Source: Actinomadura luzonensis
GTDB lineage: Bacteria > Actinomycetota > Actinomycetes > Streptosporangiales > Streptosporangiaceae
DNA: 64,000 bases
Reading direction: 5' to 3'
NCBI RefSeq assembly: GCF_022664455.2
Contig: NZ_JAKRKC020000001.1
Location: 5,461,001-5,525,000, forward strand
A program made the position numbers and the translations under genes. This document shows, in pieces, positions 17,211-25,290 of the stretch (its first letter is position 1; each line of letters opens with the position of its first letter). The notes below the pieces were generated by a model. The model was not told the origin of the DNA. It searched no databases and saw only the letters and a program-made list of their open reading frames with translations.

Positions 17211-18193
17211 CAGCCGGCCCGGTAGAGGACCTTCCGCACGTCGGGCTGGTCCACGTTCCGCGCGGTGACGATCGTGGCGTCGGTCGGGATCGACGGCGTC
17301 ACCTGCCGCCCCTTGACCGCGGCGACCGCCTGCTCCACGCCCTTCGCCCCGATCTCGCCCGGCAGCTGCGCGACGAGCGCCTGCACCACGCCGTCCTTGA
17401 GCTGCTTGACCTGCGCGGGCCCGGCGTCGAAGCCCACCATCTTGACCCGGCCGAGCTTGCCGGCTTGCTGGAGCGCGGAGCCCGCGCCGGTGGCCGAGTT
17501 GAGGTTCGTGGCGAACACGCCCGCGAGGTCCGGGTCCTTCGCCAGCGCCGCGTTCATGATCTTGGACGCCTCGCCGACGTCGTTGTGCGAGTACTGCACG
17601 CCGAGATCGACGACGTCCGGGTGGCTCGCCTTCATCTCCCGCCCGAAGCCCTCGATGCGGGCGTCCACCGTGCTCACGCCCGGGTCGGTGGAGATGACCA
17701 GCACCTTGCCCTTGCCGCCGATCTGCTCGGCGAGGGCCCTGGCCGCCGCGGCCCCGCCCTTGACGTTGTCGGTGCTGATCCTGGACAGCCCGATGCCCGG
17801 GTCGTCCACCACCGTGTCCACCAGGATGATCTTGATGCCCTGCTGCTTGGCCTGCGTGAGCGGCGCGATCATCGCCTTGACGTCGGTCGGCGCGACCAGC
17901 ATGGCGTCCGGATGACTCGCGGTCACCGAGTTGACGATCGGCGTCTGGAGCGTCGGGTCGAACTTCTGCGGCCCCTGCACGTCGAGCGTCACGCCCAGCT
18001 CCTTGGCCTTGGCCTTCGCCCCGCAGGCCATGGTCTCGTAGAACTCCTCGCCCGCGAGCCCCTGCACGAGCGTCACCCGGACCTGGCCCCCGCCGGCGGC
18101 CCCATCCCCCTGCCCATCCCCCTGCCCACCGCCCTGCCCGCCGCACGCGGCGATCAGCATCAGCGTTCCGAGAGCGGCTGCGGCCTTGCGCAT
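17207..18193 (-). CDS. Sugar ABC transporter substrate-binding lipoprotein
   Basis: 328-residue type I periplasmic-binding-fold protein (ribose/xylose-like, Peripla_BP_4). The start MRKAAAALGTLMLIAACG is a lipoprotein signal with a lipobox ending at Cys17, followed by a Gly/Gln-rich linker. Fold landmarks include LVQGLAGEEFYETMACGAK, IILVDTVVDD and VFATNLNSATGAGSALQ. It captures a sugar outside the membrane for the permease and ATPase encoded upstream on the same strand. GGAGG precedes the ATG at 18193, and the gap to the permease is only 10 bp. The exact ligand (ribose, xylose, fructose or an oligosaccharide) is unknown. Confidence 0.87.
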   Translation of the reverse strand: MRKAAAALGTLMLIAACGGQGGGQGDGQGDGAAGGGQVRVTLVQGLAGEEFYETMACGAKAKAKELGVTLDVQGPQKFDPTLQTPIVNSVTASHPDAMLVAPTDVKAMIAPLTQAKQQGIKIILVDTVVDDPGIGLSRISTDNVKGGAAAARALAEQIGGKGKVLVISTDPGVSTVDARIEGFGREMKASHPDVVDLGVQYSHNDVGEASKIMNAALAKDPDLAGVFATNLNSATGAGSALQQAGKLGRVKMVGFDAGPAQVKQLKDGVVQALVAQLPGEIGAKGVEQAVAAVKGRQVTPSIPTDATIVTARNVDQPDVRKVLYRAGC

Positions 18194-18203
18194 GATGTGC
18201 CTC

Positions 18204-19151
18204 CTATCGGTCGCGGGTCCTGCGCCTCCACTGGTCGGCGTACACGGCGGCGATCAGCACCGCGCCGACCACCACCTGCTGCCAGAACGGCCGCACGCCG
18301 AGGATCTGGAAGCCGTTCTGCAGCACGACCGGGATGAACACGCCGATGACCGTCCCGCCCACCGTCCCCACCCCGCCGAACAGCGACGTGCCGCCGATCA
18401 CCACGGCCGCGATGGCCTGGAGGTTGTCGGTGGAGTGCGCGGAGACGCCGGTGATGCCGTACTTGGCCAGCGACAGGTGCCCGGCCAGGCCCGCCAGCAG
18501 CCCCGCCAGGCCGTAGACCAGGACCAGGTGCCGGCGCACCGCCACGCCGCCGCGCCGGGCGGCCTCGGCGTTGGAGCCGATCGCGTACGTGTGCCGGCCG
18601 AAACGGGTGACGGCCAGCGCCAGCCCCAGCACGGCGGTCACCGCGGCGCAGATCCACGCGATCACCGGCACGCCCAGCCACCGCGCCAGCCCGAGCCCCA
18701 GGTTCAGCGCCGCCGGGGCGCGCAGGTCCACGCCGCCGGTCAGCAGCAGCGCGCCGCCGAGCGACATGCCGAGCGTGCCCAGCGTCACGATCAGCGCCGG
18801 GATGCGGCCGTACGCGACGAGCCCGCCATTCAGCAGCCCCCAGCCGAGCCCGGTCGCGACCGCCGCGAGCAGGCCGAGCGCGGACGACCCCGCCGCCTCC
18901 ATGACCTGGGCCGCCACCACCGCCGCGAACACCAGCACCCCGCCGACCGACAGGTCGATGCCAGCCGTGATGATCACGTACGTCATGCCGGTGGCCAGCA
19001 GCAGCAGGATGGCGGCGTCGCCGACCAGGTTGAGCAGGTTGAACGCGGTCGGGAACGTGCGCGGCGCGAGCACCGAGAAGGCGGCCAGCAGCACGACCAG
19101 CACCAGCCCGATCCACACGACCTGGAGGCCGGCCACCCGGGGGGCCCTCAC
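18204..19151 (-). CDS. Sugar ABC transporter permease (BPD_transp_2, RbsC-like)
   Basis: About 315 residues with eight to ten hydrophobic segments and the family signature GIDLSVGGVLVFAAVVAA, plus the later EAARRGGVAVRRH and GTSLFGGVGTVGGTVIGV. It forms the membrane channel for the sugar ABC importer. The GTG at 19151 overlaps the ATPase stop (GTGA), so translation is probably coupled. The frame is open much further upstream, but that stretch is the antisense of the ATPase gene. Only one permease gene is present, consistent with a homodimer as in RbsC/FrcC systems. Confidence 0.88.
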   Translation of the reverse strand: MRAPRVAGLQVVWIGLVLVVLLAAFSVLAPRTFPTAFNLLNLVGDAAILLLLATGMTYVIITAGIDLSVGGVLVFAAVVAAQVMEAAGSSALGLLAAVATGLGWGLLNGGLVAYGRIPALIVTLGTLGMSLGGALLLTGGVDLRAPAALNLGLGLARWLGVPVIAWICAAVTAVLGLALAVTRFGRHTYAIGSNAEAARRGGVAVRRHLVLVYGLAGLLAGLAGHLSLAKYGITGVSAHSTDNLQAIAAVVIGGTSLFGGVGTVGGTVIGVFIPVVLQNGFQILGVRPFWQQVVVGAVLIAAVYADQWRRRTRDR

Positions 19152-19912
19152 GCCTGCCCCTCCTGCCCGAGCGCGCCGGTCATCGCGCCGACCAGCTCCT
19201 CCATCGTGACGCGGGCGGTGTCGAAGCAGGCCACCCGGCGGCCGAGCCGCAGTACCTCCACCCGGTCCGAGACCGCCCTGACGTCCTGCATGTTGTGGCT
19301 GATGAGCACGACCGACACGCCCGAGTCGCGCACGCTCCTGATGAGGTCGAGCACCCGCCGGGTCTGGACGACGCCGAGCGCGGCGGTCGGCTCGTCCATG
19401 AACACCGCGCGCCGCGCCCAGGTGACCGCGCGCGCCACCGCCACGCCCTGCCGCTGCCCGCCGGACAGCGTGGAGACGGGCTCGCTCTGGGAGGCCAGCC
19501 GCACGCCGAGCCGTTCGCACGCCTGCCGGGTCTCGCGCCGCATGGCGGCGTTGTCCAGCACGCCGAGCAGGCCCAGCAGGCCGGGCCTCAGGCGCTCGCG
19601 GCCGAGGAAGAAGTTGGCGGCCGGGGTGAGGTCGGCGCAGAGCGCGAGGTCCTGGTAGACGGTCTCGACGCCGGCCGCCCTGGCCTCCTCCGCCGAGCCG
19701 AAGCTCGCCGGCGCGCCGTCGAGCTCGATCACGCCCGCGTCCGGGCGTTCGACGCCGGACAGGATCCGGGCGAGGGTGGACTTGCCGGCGCCGTTGTCGC
19801 CGATCAGCGCCACCACCTCGCCCGGCCGCAGCGTGAAGTCCGCGCCGCGCAGCGCCTCGACCTGGCCGTAGCTCTTCACGATCCCGCGGGCGGCGAGCAG
19901 GGGGGCGGCCAT
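19148..19912 (-). CDS. Sugar ABC transporter ATP-binding protein, single domain
   Basis: 254-residue ABC ATPase. Walker A is GDNGAGKSTLARILSG, the signature is LSGGQRQGVAVARAV, and Walker B is AVFMDEPTAALGV. The single nucleotide-binding domain resembles FrcA-type proteins rather than the fused double-domain RbsA/XylG. It is the first gene of the importer operon (ATPase, permease, binding protein), an order opposite to many sugar operons. Its ATG at 19912 is 20 bp downstream of a LacI-family-like operator at 19933-19946. It powers sugar import at the inner face of the membrane. Confidence 0.88.
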   Translation of the reverse strand: MAAPLLAARGIVKSYGQVEALRGADFTLRPGEVVALIGDNGAGKSTLARILSGVERPDAGVIELDGAPASFGSAEEARAAGVETVYQDLALCADLTPAANFFLGRERLRPGLLGLLGVLDNAAMRRETRQACERLGVRLASQSEPVSTLSGGQRQGVAVARAVTWARRAVFMDEPTAALGVVQTRRVLDLIRSVRDSGVSVVLISHNMQDVRAVSDRVEVLRLGRRVACFDTARVTMEELVGAMTGALGQEGQA

Positions 19913-19932
19913 AGCACCATGAAGAATCGGAC

Positions 19933-19946
19933 TGACATCGTTGTCA
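19933..19946. promoter_or_regulatory. LacI-type operator candidate before the sugar ABC operon
   Basis: TGACATCGTTGTCA has perfect TGACA/TGTCA arms around a central CG. On the operon strand, TTGACA within it would be a -35 element. No LacI regulator gene is in the window, so the regulator would act from elsewhere. Confidence 0.4.
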
Positions 19947-19975
19947 AGACCGAAACGGCCGCGACGGGCGGCGGG

Positions 19976-21985
19976 TCAGCCGTTGCCGGCGCAGTCGTAG
20001 AGGCCGTCCTGGCCGTCCACCGCCGTGCAGTTCTCCTGGACCCAGGTCGTCACCTCGCTGTTGCCCCGGCCGGGGCCGCCGCCGTCGCCGGTCAGGACGT
20101 AGCGCAGCCGGTCCGAGGAGACGAGCTGCCCCAGCCGGTCCACGGTCATGGCCGGGTCGCTGCCGGTGAAGCCGCCCATGGCGATCACGGGCTTGCCGGT
20201 GGCCAGGATCAGGCCGCCGGCCTGCTGGGCGCTGTTGACGGCGACCAGCCAGGTGGCCCGGCCCTGGTTGGAGATCAGGTACTTGGCCATGGTGTCGCTG
20301 ACGCCGCCGGGGCCGCCGCGCGTGAACGCGCGCCCGCCGCCGCCCTGCCCGCGCACCCAGCCACCGTCGCGGCCGTCCTGGCCGGTCTGGCCGGTCTGCT
20401 GCGGGCCCGGCGGGCGGCCGCCCGGCAGGCCGCCCGGCCGGCCGAAGCCCATCCCGCCCGACGACGGCCCGGCCGTCGGGTTCGTGCCGTTCCCCTGGGA
20501 CGCCAGCGGCGTCACCGCGTACGCGGCGGGCCCGGCCAGCGTCGCGACCACCGTCGCCGCCAGCGCGAACGCCGCCACCCGCGCCGTCACCTGCGCCCGC
20601 ACCCGCGCCAGGACCAGCACCGCCACCGCCGCCAGGGTCGCCCCGAGCACGACCCAGGCCAGCCACGGCGTCCAGTCCGGCGTGCGGCGCAGCACGGCGA
20701 ACGCCCACGCCCCGGTCGCGGCCACCGCGATCGGCAGCAGCCAGGCCCACGCCCGCGAACCCCGGTACGCCTGCCACATCACGACCGCGCCCATGCCGCT
20801 CAGCGCGGCCACCGCGGGCGCCATCGCGGTCGTGTAGTACGGGTGGAAGGTGCCGCTGGAGAAGCTGAACACCGCGAAGTGCACGGCCAGCCAGCCGCCC
20901 CACACCAGCCAGGCCGCGCCCGAGGGCGCCGCGGCGACCGGCAGCCGGCGCACCCGCAGGAGCACCGCGACGGCCAGCGTCACCGCGCAGAACGGCAGCA
21001 GCCAGGAGATCTGCCCGGCCATCACGTCGTTGAACAGCCGCCCGGCCCCGGCCTCGCCGCCGAAGCTCGCGCCGCCGCCCCCGCCGAAGCCGCCCCCGCG
21101 GTTCTGGCCGAAGATCCGGCCCAGCCCGTTGTAGCCGATGACGAGGTCCCAGACCGTGTTGTCGGTGGAGCCGCCGATGTAGGGCCGCGAGTCCTTCGGC
21201 CACAGGTCGACGACCGCCATCCACCAGGCGCTGGAGACCAGCAGCACCAGCCCGGCCGCCAGCAGGTGCCCGATCCGCCGCCCCCACGACGCGCGGGCGC
21301 AGGCCAGGTACGCCACCCCGAACGCGGGCACCACCAGGTACGCCTGCAACATCTTGGCGTTGAAGGCCAGCCCCACGAAGAGCGCGGCGAGCAGCAGGGA
21401 GCGCGGCCGCCCGGTGCGCAGCGACTCCAGGCAGAACCAGGCCGCCAGCACCAGCAGCAGCACGAGCACGGTGTCGGGGTTGTTGTCCCGGTTGATCGCC
21501 ACGGTGATCGGCGTCAGCGTCATGACGACCGCCGCCACCAGGGCCGCGACGTGGCCGGTCCGGCCGGCGGGGAAGGCCCGGCGCACCGCGGAGTGCACGA
21601 GCGCGACCGCCGCCACCCCGGCCAGCGCCTGCGGCAGCAGCATGCTGTAGGTGCCGTAGCCGAAGATCCGCGCCGACAGCCCCATGACCCACAGCGCCAG
21701 CGGCGGCTTGTCCACCGTGATGAAGGAGCCCGCGTCGATCGCGCCGAAGAAGAACGCCTTCCAGCTCTTGGTGCCCGACAGGACGGCGGCCGCGTAGTAC
21801 TCGTTGGCGTTGCCGCTGAGCGCCCAGGCGTACAGGACGGCGGCGGCGGCCAGCACCGCCCACAGGGCGGGACGCGCCCAGCGCGGGCCGGTCTCCGGGC
21901 CGAGGAACAGGCGGGCGGGCAGGGCACGGCCCGGCGCGGCCCCGTGCGCGGGCCGCGGTGCGGTGTCGTTCATCGTGTCGTTCAT
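19976..21985 (-). CDS. GT39-type membrane glycosyltransferase (ArnT/YkcB-like)
   Basis: 669 residues. Multiple membrane helices follow a short cytoplasmic start (MNDTMNDTAPRPAHG). The first outer loop carries the GT-C features AVLSGTKSWKAFFFG and ITVDKPPLALWVMGLSARIFG, and a later INRDNNPDTVLVLLLVLAAW. A Gly-rich outer loop (GGGFGGGGGASFGG) and a soluble C-terminal domain (about 545-669, ending NCTAVDGQDGLYDCAGNG) match the YkcA/YkcB-like C-terminal domain. It would transfer a sugar from a polyprenyl-phosphate donor to an outside acceptor. The ATG overlaps the stop of the GT2-GtrA gene, whose product probably makes the lipid-linked donor. The acceptor is unknown. Confidence 0.87.
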   Translation of the reverse strand: MNDTMNDTAPRPAHGAAPGRALPARLFLGPETGPRWARPALWAVLAAAAVLYAWALSGNANEYYAAAVLSGTKSWKAFFFGAIDAGSFITVDKPPLALWVMGLSARIFGYGTYSMLLPQALAGVAAVALVHSAVRRAFPAGRTGHVAALVAAVVMTLTPITVAINRDNNPDTVLVLLLVLAAWFCLESLRTGRPRSLLLAALFVGLAFNAKMLQAYLVVPAFGVAYLACARASWGRRIGHLLAAGLVLLVSSAWWMAVVDLWPKDSRPYIGGSTDNTVWDLVIGYNGLGRIFGQNRGGGFGGGGGASFGGEAGAGRLFNDVMAGQISWLLPFCAVTLAVAVLLRVRRLPVAAAPSGAAWLVWGGWLAVHFAVFSFSSGTFHPYYTTAMAPAVAALSGMGAVVMWQAYRGSRAWAWLLPIAVAATGAWAFAVLRRTPDWTPWLAWVVLGATLAAVAVLVLARVRAQVTARVAAFALAATVVATLAGPAAYAVTPLASQGNGTNPTAGPSSGGMGFGRPGGLPGGRPPGPQQTGQTGQDGRDGGWVRGQGGGGRAFTRGGPGGVSDTMAKYLISNQGRATWLVAVNSAQQAGGLILATGKPVIAMGGFTGSDPAMTVDRLGQLVSSDRLRYVLTGDGGGPGRGNSEVTTWVQENCTAVDGQDGLYDCAGNG

Positions 21986-23157
21986 CGCGCGTTCCTCCGC
22001 CTGGGGTTGAACACCCACACGCGCAGGAGCAGGAAGCGGACGAGCGTGGCGGCGGCGTTGGCGGCGATGACCGCGGCCAGCTCGACGCCGTGCGCGACCC
22101 CGCCGGGCAGCAGCGCGAGGCTGCCGGAGGTGAGCGCCAGCCCGACGAGGAAGGCGATCAGCCCCTCGAACTGGTGCCGCACGGCCCCGGCCGTGCCGGT
22201 GACGCCGAAGGTGAAGCGCCGGTTGGCGGCGGTGTTGGCCACGGCGGTGACCAGCAGCGCGATCGCGTTGGCGGCCAGCGGCGGGACGGCCAGGCGCAGC
22301 AGCGAGTACAGCGCCAGGTAGGCCAGCGTGCTGATCACCCCGACGATCGCGAAGCGGGGAAGCTGCCGGGCCATGCCGCGCGGCAGCTCGGCCCGCCGCA
22401 CCCGGGCCGGCATGGGGATGCCGGCCGCCCCGGACAGCGTCTTGCGCGCCACCCTGGCCAGGCCGCGCAGGTCGTCGAGGGCGGTCCGCAGGATGTCCAC
22501 CCGGCTGTCGGGGTCGTCCACCCAGTCGACGGGCACCTCGTGGATGCGCAGCCCGTGCCGCTCGGCCAGCAGCAGCAGCTCGGTGTCGAAGAACCACTCC
22601 TCGTCCTCGACGCCGGGCAGGAGCGCCTGGGCGATCTCGGTGCGCACGGCCTTGAAGCCGCACTGGGCGTCGGAGAACCCCGCGCCCATGAGCGAGCGCA
22701 GCAGCAGGTTGTAGGAGCGGGAGATGAACTCCCGCTTGGGCCCCCGCTCGACCCGCGAGGCCCGCGCGAGCCGGGTGCCGATGGCGAGGTCGCTGTGGCC
22801 GGACAGCAGGGGCGCGACCAGCGGCAGGAACGCGTCGAGGTCGGTCGAGAGGTCCACGTCCATGTAGCTGACGACGTCGGCCTCGCTCTGCGACCAGACC
22901 CGGCGCAGCGCCCGGCCGCGGCCCTTCTCGTCGAGGTGCACGGCCCGGACGTGGGCCAGCTCCCGCTCCAGCTCGGTGGCGATCTGCCAGGTGTTGTCGG
23001 TGCTGGCGTTGTCGGCGATCGTGATCCGGAATCCGTAGGGGAAGTTCCTGGTGAGGTACCCGTGCAGGCGGGTCACGCTCGCGCGGAGCGCCCGCTGCTC
23101 GTTGTACACGGGGACGACGACCTCGACCAGGCGCGTCCTCAGTGCTGTTGTGTCCAT
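21982..23157 (-). CDS. Dolichyl/polyprenyl-phosphate glycosyltransferase (GT2) fused to GtrA domain
   Basis: 391 residues. The GT2 domain (about 10-235) has VEVVVPVYNEQRAL, the acidic metal-binding motif YMDVDLSTDLDAFL and a later SDAQCGFKAVRTEIAQ typical of DPM1-like enzymes. The C-terminal about 130 residues (from PRFAIVGVISTLAYLALY) form a four-helix GtrA-like membrane domain. It probably charges polyprenyl phosphate with a hexose on the cytoplasmic face and helps present it outside. The next gene, a GT39-type transferase, is the logical user. ATGA coupling links the two, and the two-component system lies just upstream on the same strand, 24 bp away. Confidence 0.88.
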   Translation of the reverse strand: MDTTALRTRLVEVVVPVYNEQRALRASVTRLHGYLTRNFPYGFRITIADNASTDNTWQIATELERELAHVRAVHLDEKGRGRALRRVWSQSEADVVSYMDVDLSTDLDAFLPLVAPLLSGHSDLAIGTRLARASRVERGPKREFISRSYNLLLRSLMGAGFSDAQCGFKAVRTEIAQALLPGVEDEEWFFDTELLLLAERHGLRIHEVPVDWVDDPDSRVDILRTALDDLRGLARVARKTLSGAAGIPMPARVRRAELPRGMARQLPRFAIVGVISTLAYLALYSLLRLAVPPLAANAIALLVTAVANTAANRRFTFGVTGTAGAVRHQFEGLIAFLVGLALTSGSLALLPGGVAHGVELAAVIAANAAATLVRFLLLRVWVFNPRRRNAR

Positions 23158-23181
23158 GCACCCAGCTCACGATTCGGGTCT

Positions 23182-24531
23182 TTAACCTGACTTATCCGAT
23201 TCTGAGTGACGGATGAGAGTTCCCGGTAGATCCAGAGTTGCGATCGCTCCGCCACCCGGCGCGTTCGCCAGGCTCACCTGACCGCCCGCCTCCGCCACCG
23301 ACTGGGCGACGATGGCCAGGCCGAGGCCGCTGCCGGGCAGGCCGCGGGCGGACGGGGAGCGCCAGAACCGCTCGAAGACGTGCGGCAGCTCGTCCTCCGG
23401 CAGCCCGGGGCCGTGGTCGCGGACGGTCAGCCGGCCGTCGCGGAGCGACACCTCGACGCCGCTGTCGGGGCTGAACTTGGCGGCGTTGTCGATGAGGTTG
23501 AGCACGGCCCGCTCCAGTGAGGCCGCGTTGCCGACGACGTACCAGGGGCGCAGGTCGGTGACGACCTCCGCGCCGCGCAGCCGCGCCCGCTCCACGGCGG
23601 CCGTCACCACCTCGTGGAAGGGCAGCTCGACGTGCGGCTCGTGGTCGGTGTCGCCGCGGGCGAGCTGGAGCAGGTCGGCCACCAGCGTGGACAGCTCGGC
23701 GAACTGCGCCTTGACGTTGACCAGCAGCCGCCGCTTGGCGTCGGGGTCGAGGCTGCGGCCGGTCTGCTCGCTGCGCAGCAGCAGGTCGATGTTGGTGCGC
23801 AGGGTGGTCAGCGGGGTGCGCAGCTCGTGCCCGGCGTCGGCCACGAGCTGTTTCTGGCGCTCGCGGGAGCCGGCCAGGGCGGCCGTCATCGCGTTGAAGG
23901 AGGACGACAGGCGGGCGATCTCGTCGGTGCCGCGCACCGGGATGCGGGTGTCGAGATCCTCGGTCTGCGCGATGTGCTCGACCGCCCGGGTCAGCTCGCC
24001 CACGGGACGCAGGGCGGTGCGGGCGACCGCGAACCCCGCCATGGCCGCGCCGAGCGCGCCGAGCGCCGCGATGCCGCCGAGCCCGGCGGCGGCGTAGCGC
24101 AGGGTGCGCTGGATGTGCCACAGGGGCCGGGCCTCCAGCACGGCCTTGCCCGGCTCCAGGTTGACGGTGACGACGCGGACCTGCTTGCCGTCGCGCGTCA
24201 CGCCGTCGCGGAAGACCGGCTCCGACAGGGGCTCCAGGGCCCGGGCGTCCTCCGGCGCGGGCACGATCGCCGGGCCGAGCGAGCAGGTGCTGCCGTCGGG
24301 GTAGAGCACGGTCGCCATGCCCTCGAAGAACGGCCCCCGCGTGCCCTCGGGCCGGCACTCCTCCAGGAGGTACTTCTTGTCGCCCTTGGTGTCCTGGATG
24401 CTCATGTCCACCTGGGCGACGACCAGCATCCTGATGATGAACCAGGACAGGACCGCGCACAGCACGACGGCGAACGACACGGCCGCGGTGACCAGCACGA
24501 TCAGCCGCGTGCGCAGGCTGCCCTTGCTCAC
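23182..24531 (-). CDS. Sensor histidine kinase
   Basis: 449 residues. A short N-terminus (SKGSLRTRLIVLVT) precedes the first membrane helix, an extracytoplasmic sensor of about 120 residues with two cysteines (CRPEGTRG and STCSLGPA), a second helix and a HAMP domain (LRPVGELTRAVEHIA). The phosphoacceptor is H235 in AGHELRTPLTT. The ATPase region shows N (LIDNAAKFSPDSG), DHGPGLP and GSGLGLAI. The GTG at 24531 overlaps the response regulator stop (GTGA). It phosphorylates that regulator, and the operon continues into two glycosyltransferases, suggesting control of surface glycosylation. Confidence 0.92.
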   Translation of the reverse strand: MSKGSLRTRLIVLVTAAVSFAVVLCAVLSWFIIRMLVVAQVDMSIQDTKGDKKYLLEECRPEGTRGPFFEGMATVLYPDGSTCSLGPAIVPAPEDARALEPLSEPVFRDGVTRDGKQVRVVTVNLEPGKAVLEARPLWHIQRTLRYAAAGLGGIAALGALGAAMAGFAVARTALRPVGELTRAVEHIAQTEDLDTRIPVRGTDEIARLSSSFNAMTAALAGSRERQKQLVADAGHELRTPLTTLRTNIDLLLRSEQTGRSLDPDAKRRLLVNVKAQFAELSTLVADLLQLARGDTDHEPHVELPFHEVVTAAVERARLRGAEVVTDLRPWYVVGNAASLERAVLNLIDNAAKFSPDSGVEVSLRDGRLTVRDHGPGLPEDELPHVFERFWRSPSARGLPGSGLGLAIVAQSVAEAGGQVSLANAPGGGAIATLDLPGTLIRHSESDKSG

Positions 24532-25226
24532 GCGGCGGCCCGGAGCACGTACCCCACCCCGCGGACGGTGTGGATGACGCGGGGCTCGCCCCCGGCCTCC
24601 GTCTTGCGCCGCAGGTACATCACGTACACGTCGAGGGAGTTGGAGGTCGGCTCGAAGTCGAAGCCCCACACCTCGCTGAGGATCTGGTCGCGGGTGAGGA
24701 CCTGGCGCGGGTGCGACAGGAACAGCTCCATCAGCAGGTACTCGGTCCTGGTCAGGTCGAGCCGGCGCGCGCCGCGGGTGACCTCGCGGGTGGCCGGGTC
24801 CATGCGCAGGTCCGCGTACGTCAGCGTGTCGCCCTCGCGGCCGCCGGTGCTGAGCGCGCCGCGGCGCAGCAGGGCGCGCACCCGGGCCAGCAGCTCGTCC
24901 AGCTCGAACGGCTTGACCAGGTAGTCGTCGGCCCCGGCGTCGAGCCCCGAGACCCGGTCGCCCACCGCGTCGCGGGCGGTGAGCATGAGGACCGGGATGT
25001 GGTTGCCCGAGGAGCGCAGCCGGCGGCAGGCGGTGAGCCCGTCGAGGCGCGGCATCATGACGTCGAGCAGCACCGCGTCGTAGGGCTCGCGGGCCAGCTC
25101 GTCGAGGGCCGCCTGCCCGTCGTTGGCCGTGACGACCTTGTAGCCCTCGAACTCCAGGCTCGACTGCAGCGCCTCCCGCAGCGCGGGCTCGTCGTCCACC
25201 ACCAGCAACCGTGCGGCCTCACTCAT
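24528..25226 (-). CDS. OmpR-family response regulator
   Basis: 232 residues. The receiver domain (about 6-120) has the acidic pocket D11-D12, phosphoacceptor D55 in LLDVMMPRLDG and the conserved Lys in DDYLVKPFELDELL. A winged-helix DNA-binding domain (about 138-230) contains LDLTRTEYLLMELF and HTVRGVGYVLR, close to the MprA/TcrA group of actinobacteria. It is the first gene of the four-gene regulator-kinase-GT2-GT39 operon; the stop overlaps the kinase start. The ATG at 25226 gives the standard MSEAARLLVVDDEP start. Target genes are not deducible beyond likely autoregulation. Confidence 0.93.
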   Translation of the reverse strand: MSEAARLLVVDDEPALREALQSSLEFEGYKVVTANDGQAALDELAREPYDAVLLDVMMPRLDGLTACRRLRSSGNHIPVLMLTARDAVGDRVSGLDAGADDYLVKPFELDELLARVRALLRRGALSTGGREGDTLTYADLRMDPATREVTRGARRLDLTRTEYLLMELFLSHPRQVLTRDQILSEVWGFDFEPTSNSLDVYVMYLRRKTEAGGEPRVIHTVRGVGYVLRAAA

Positions 25227-25290
25227 GCCTTCAACGCTAGGGGACCATCATGAGAACCCTATGAACGGGGCCGTCCGCGTTTCCTGAGGA

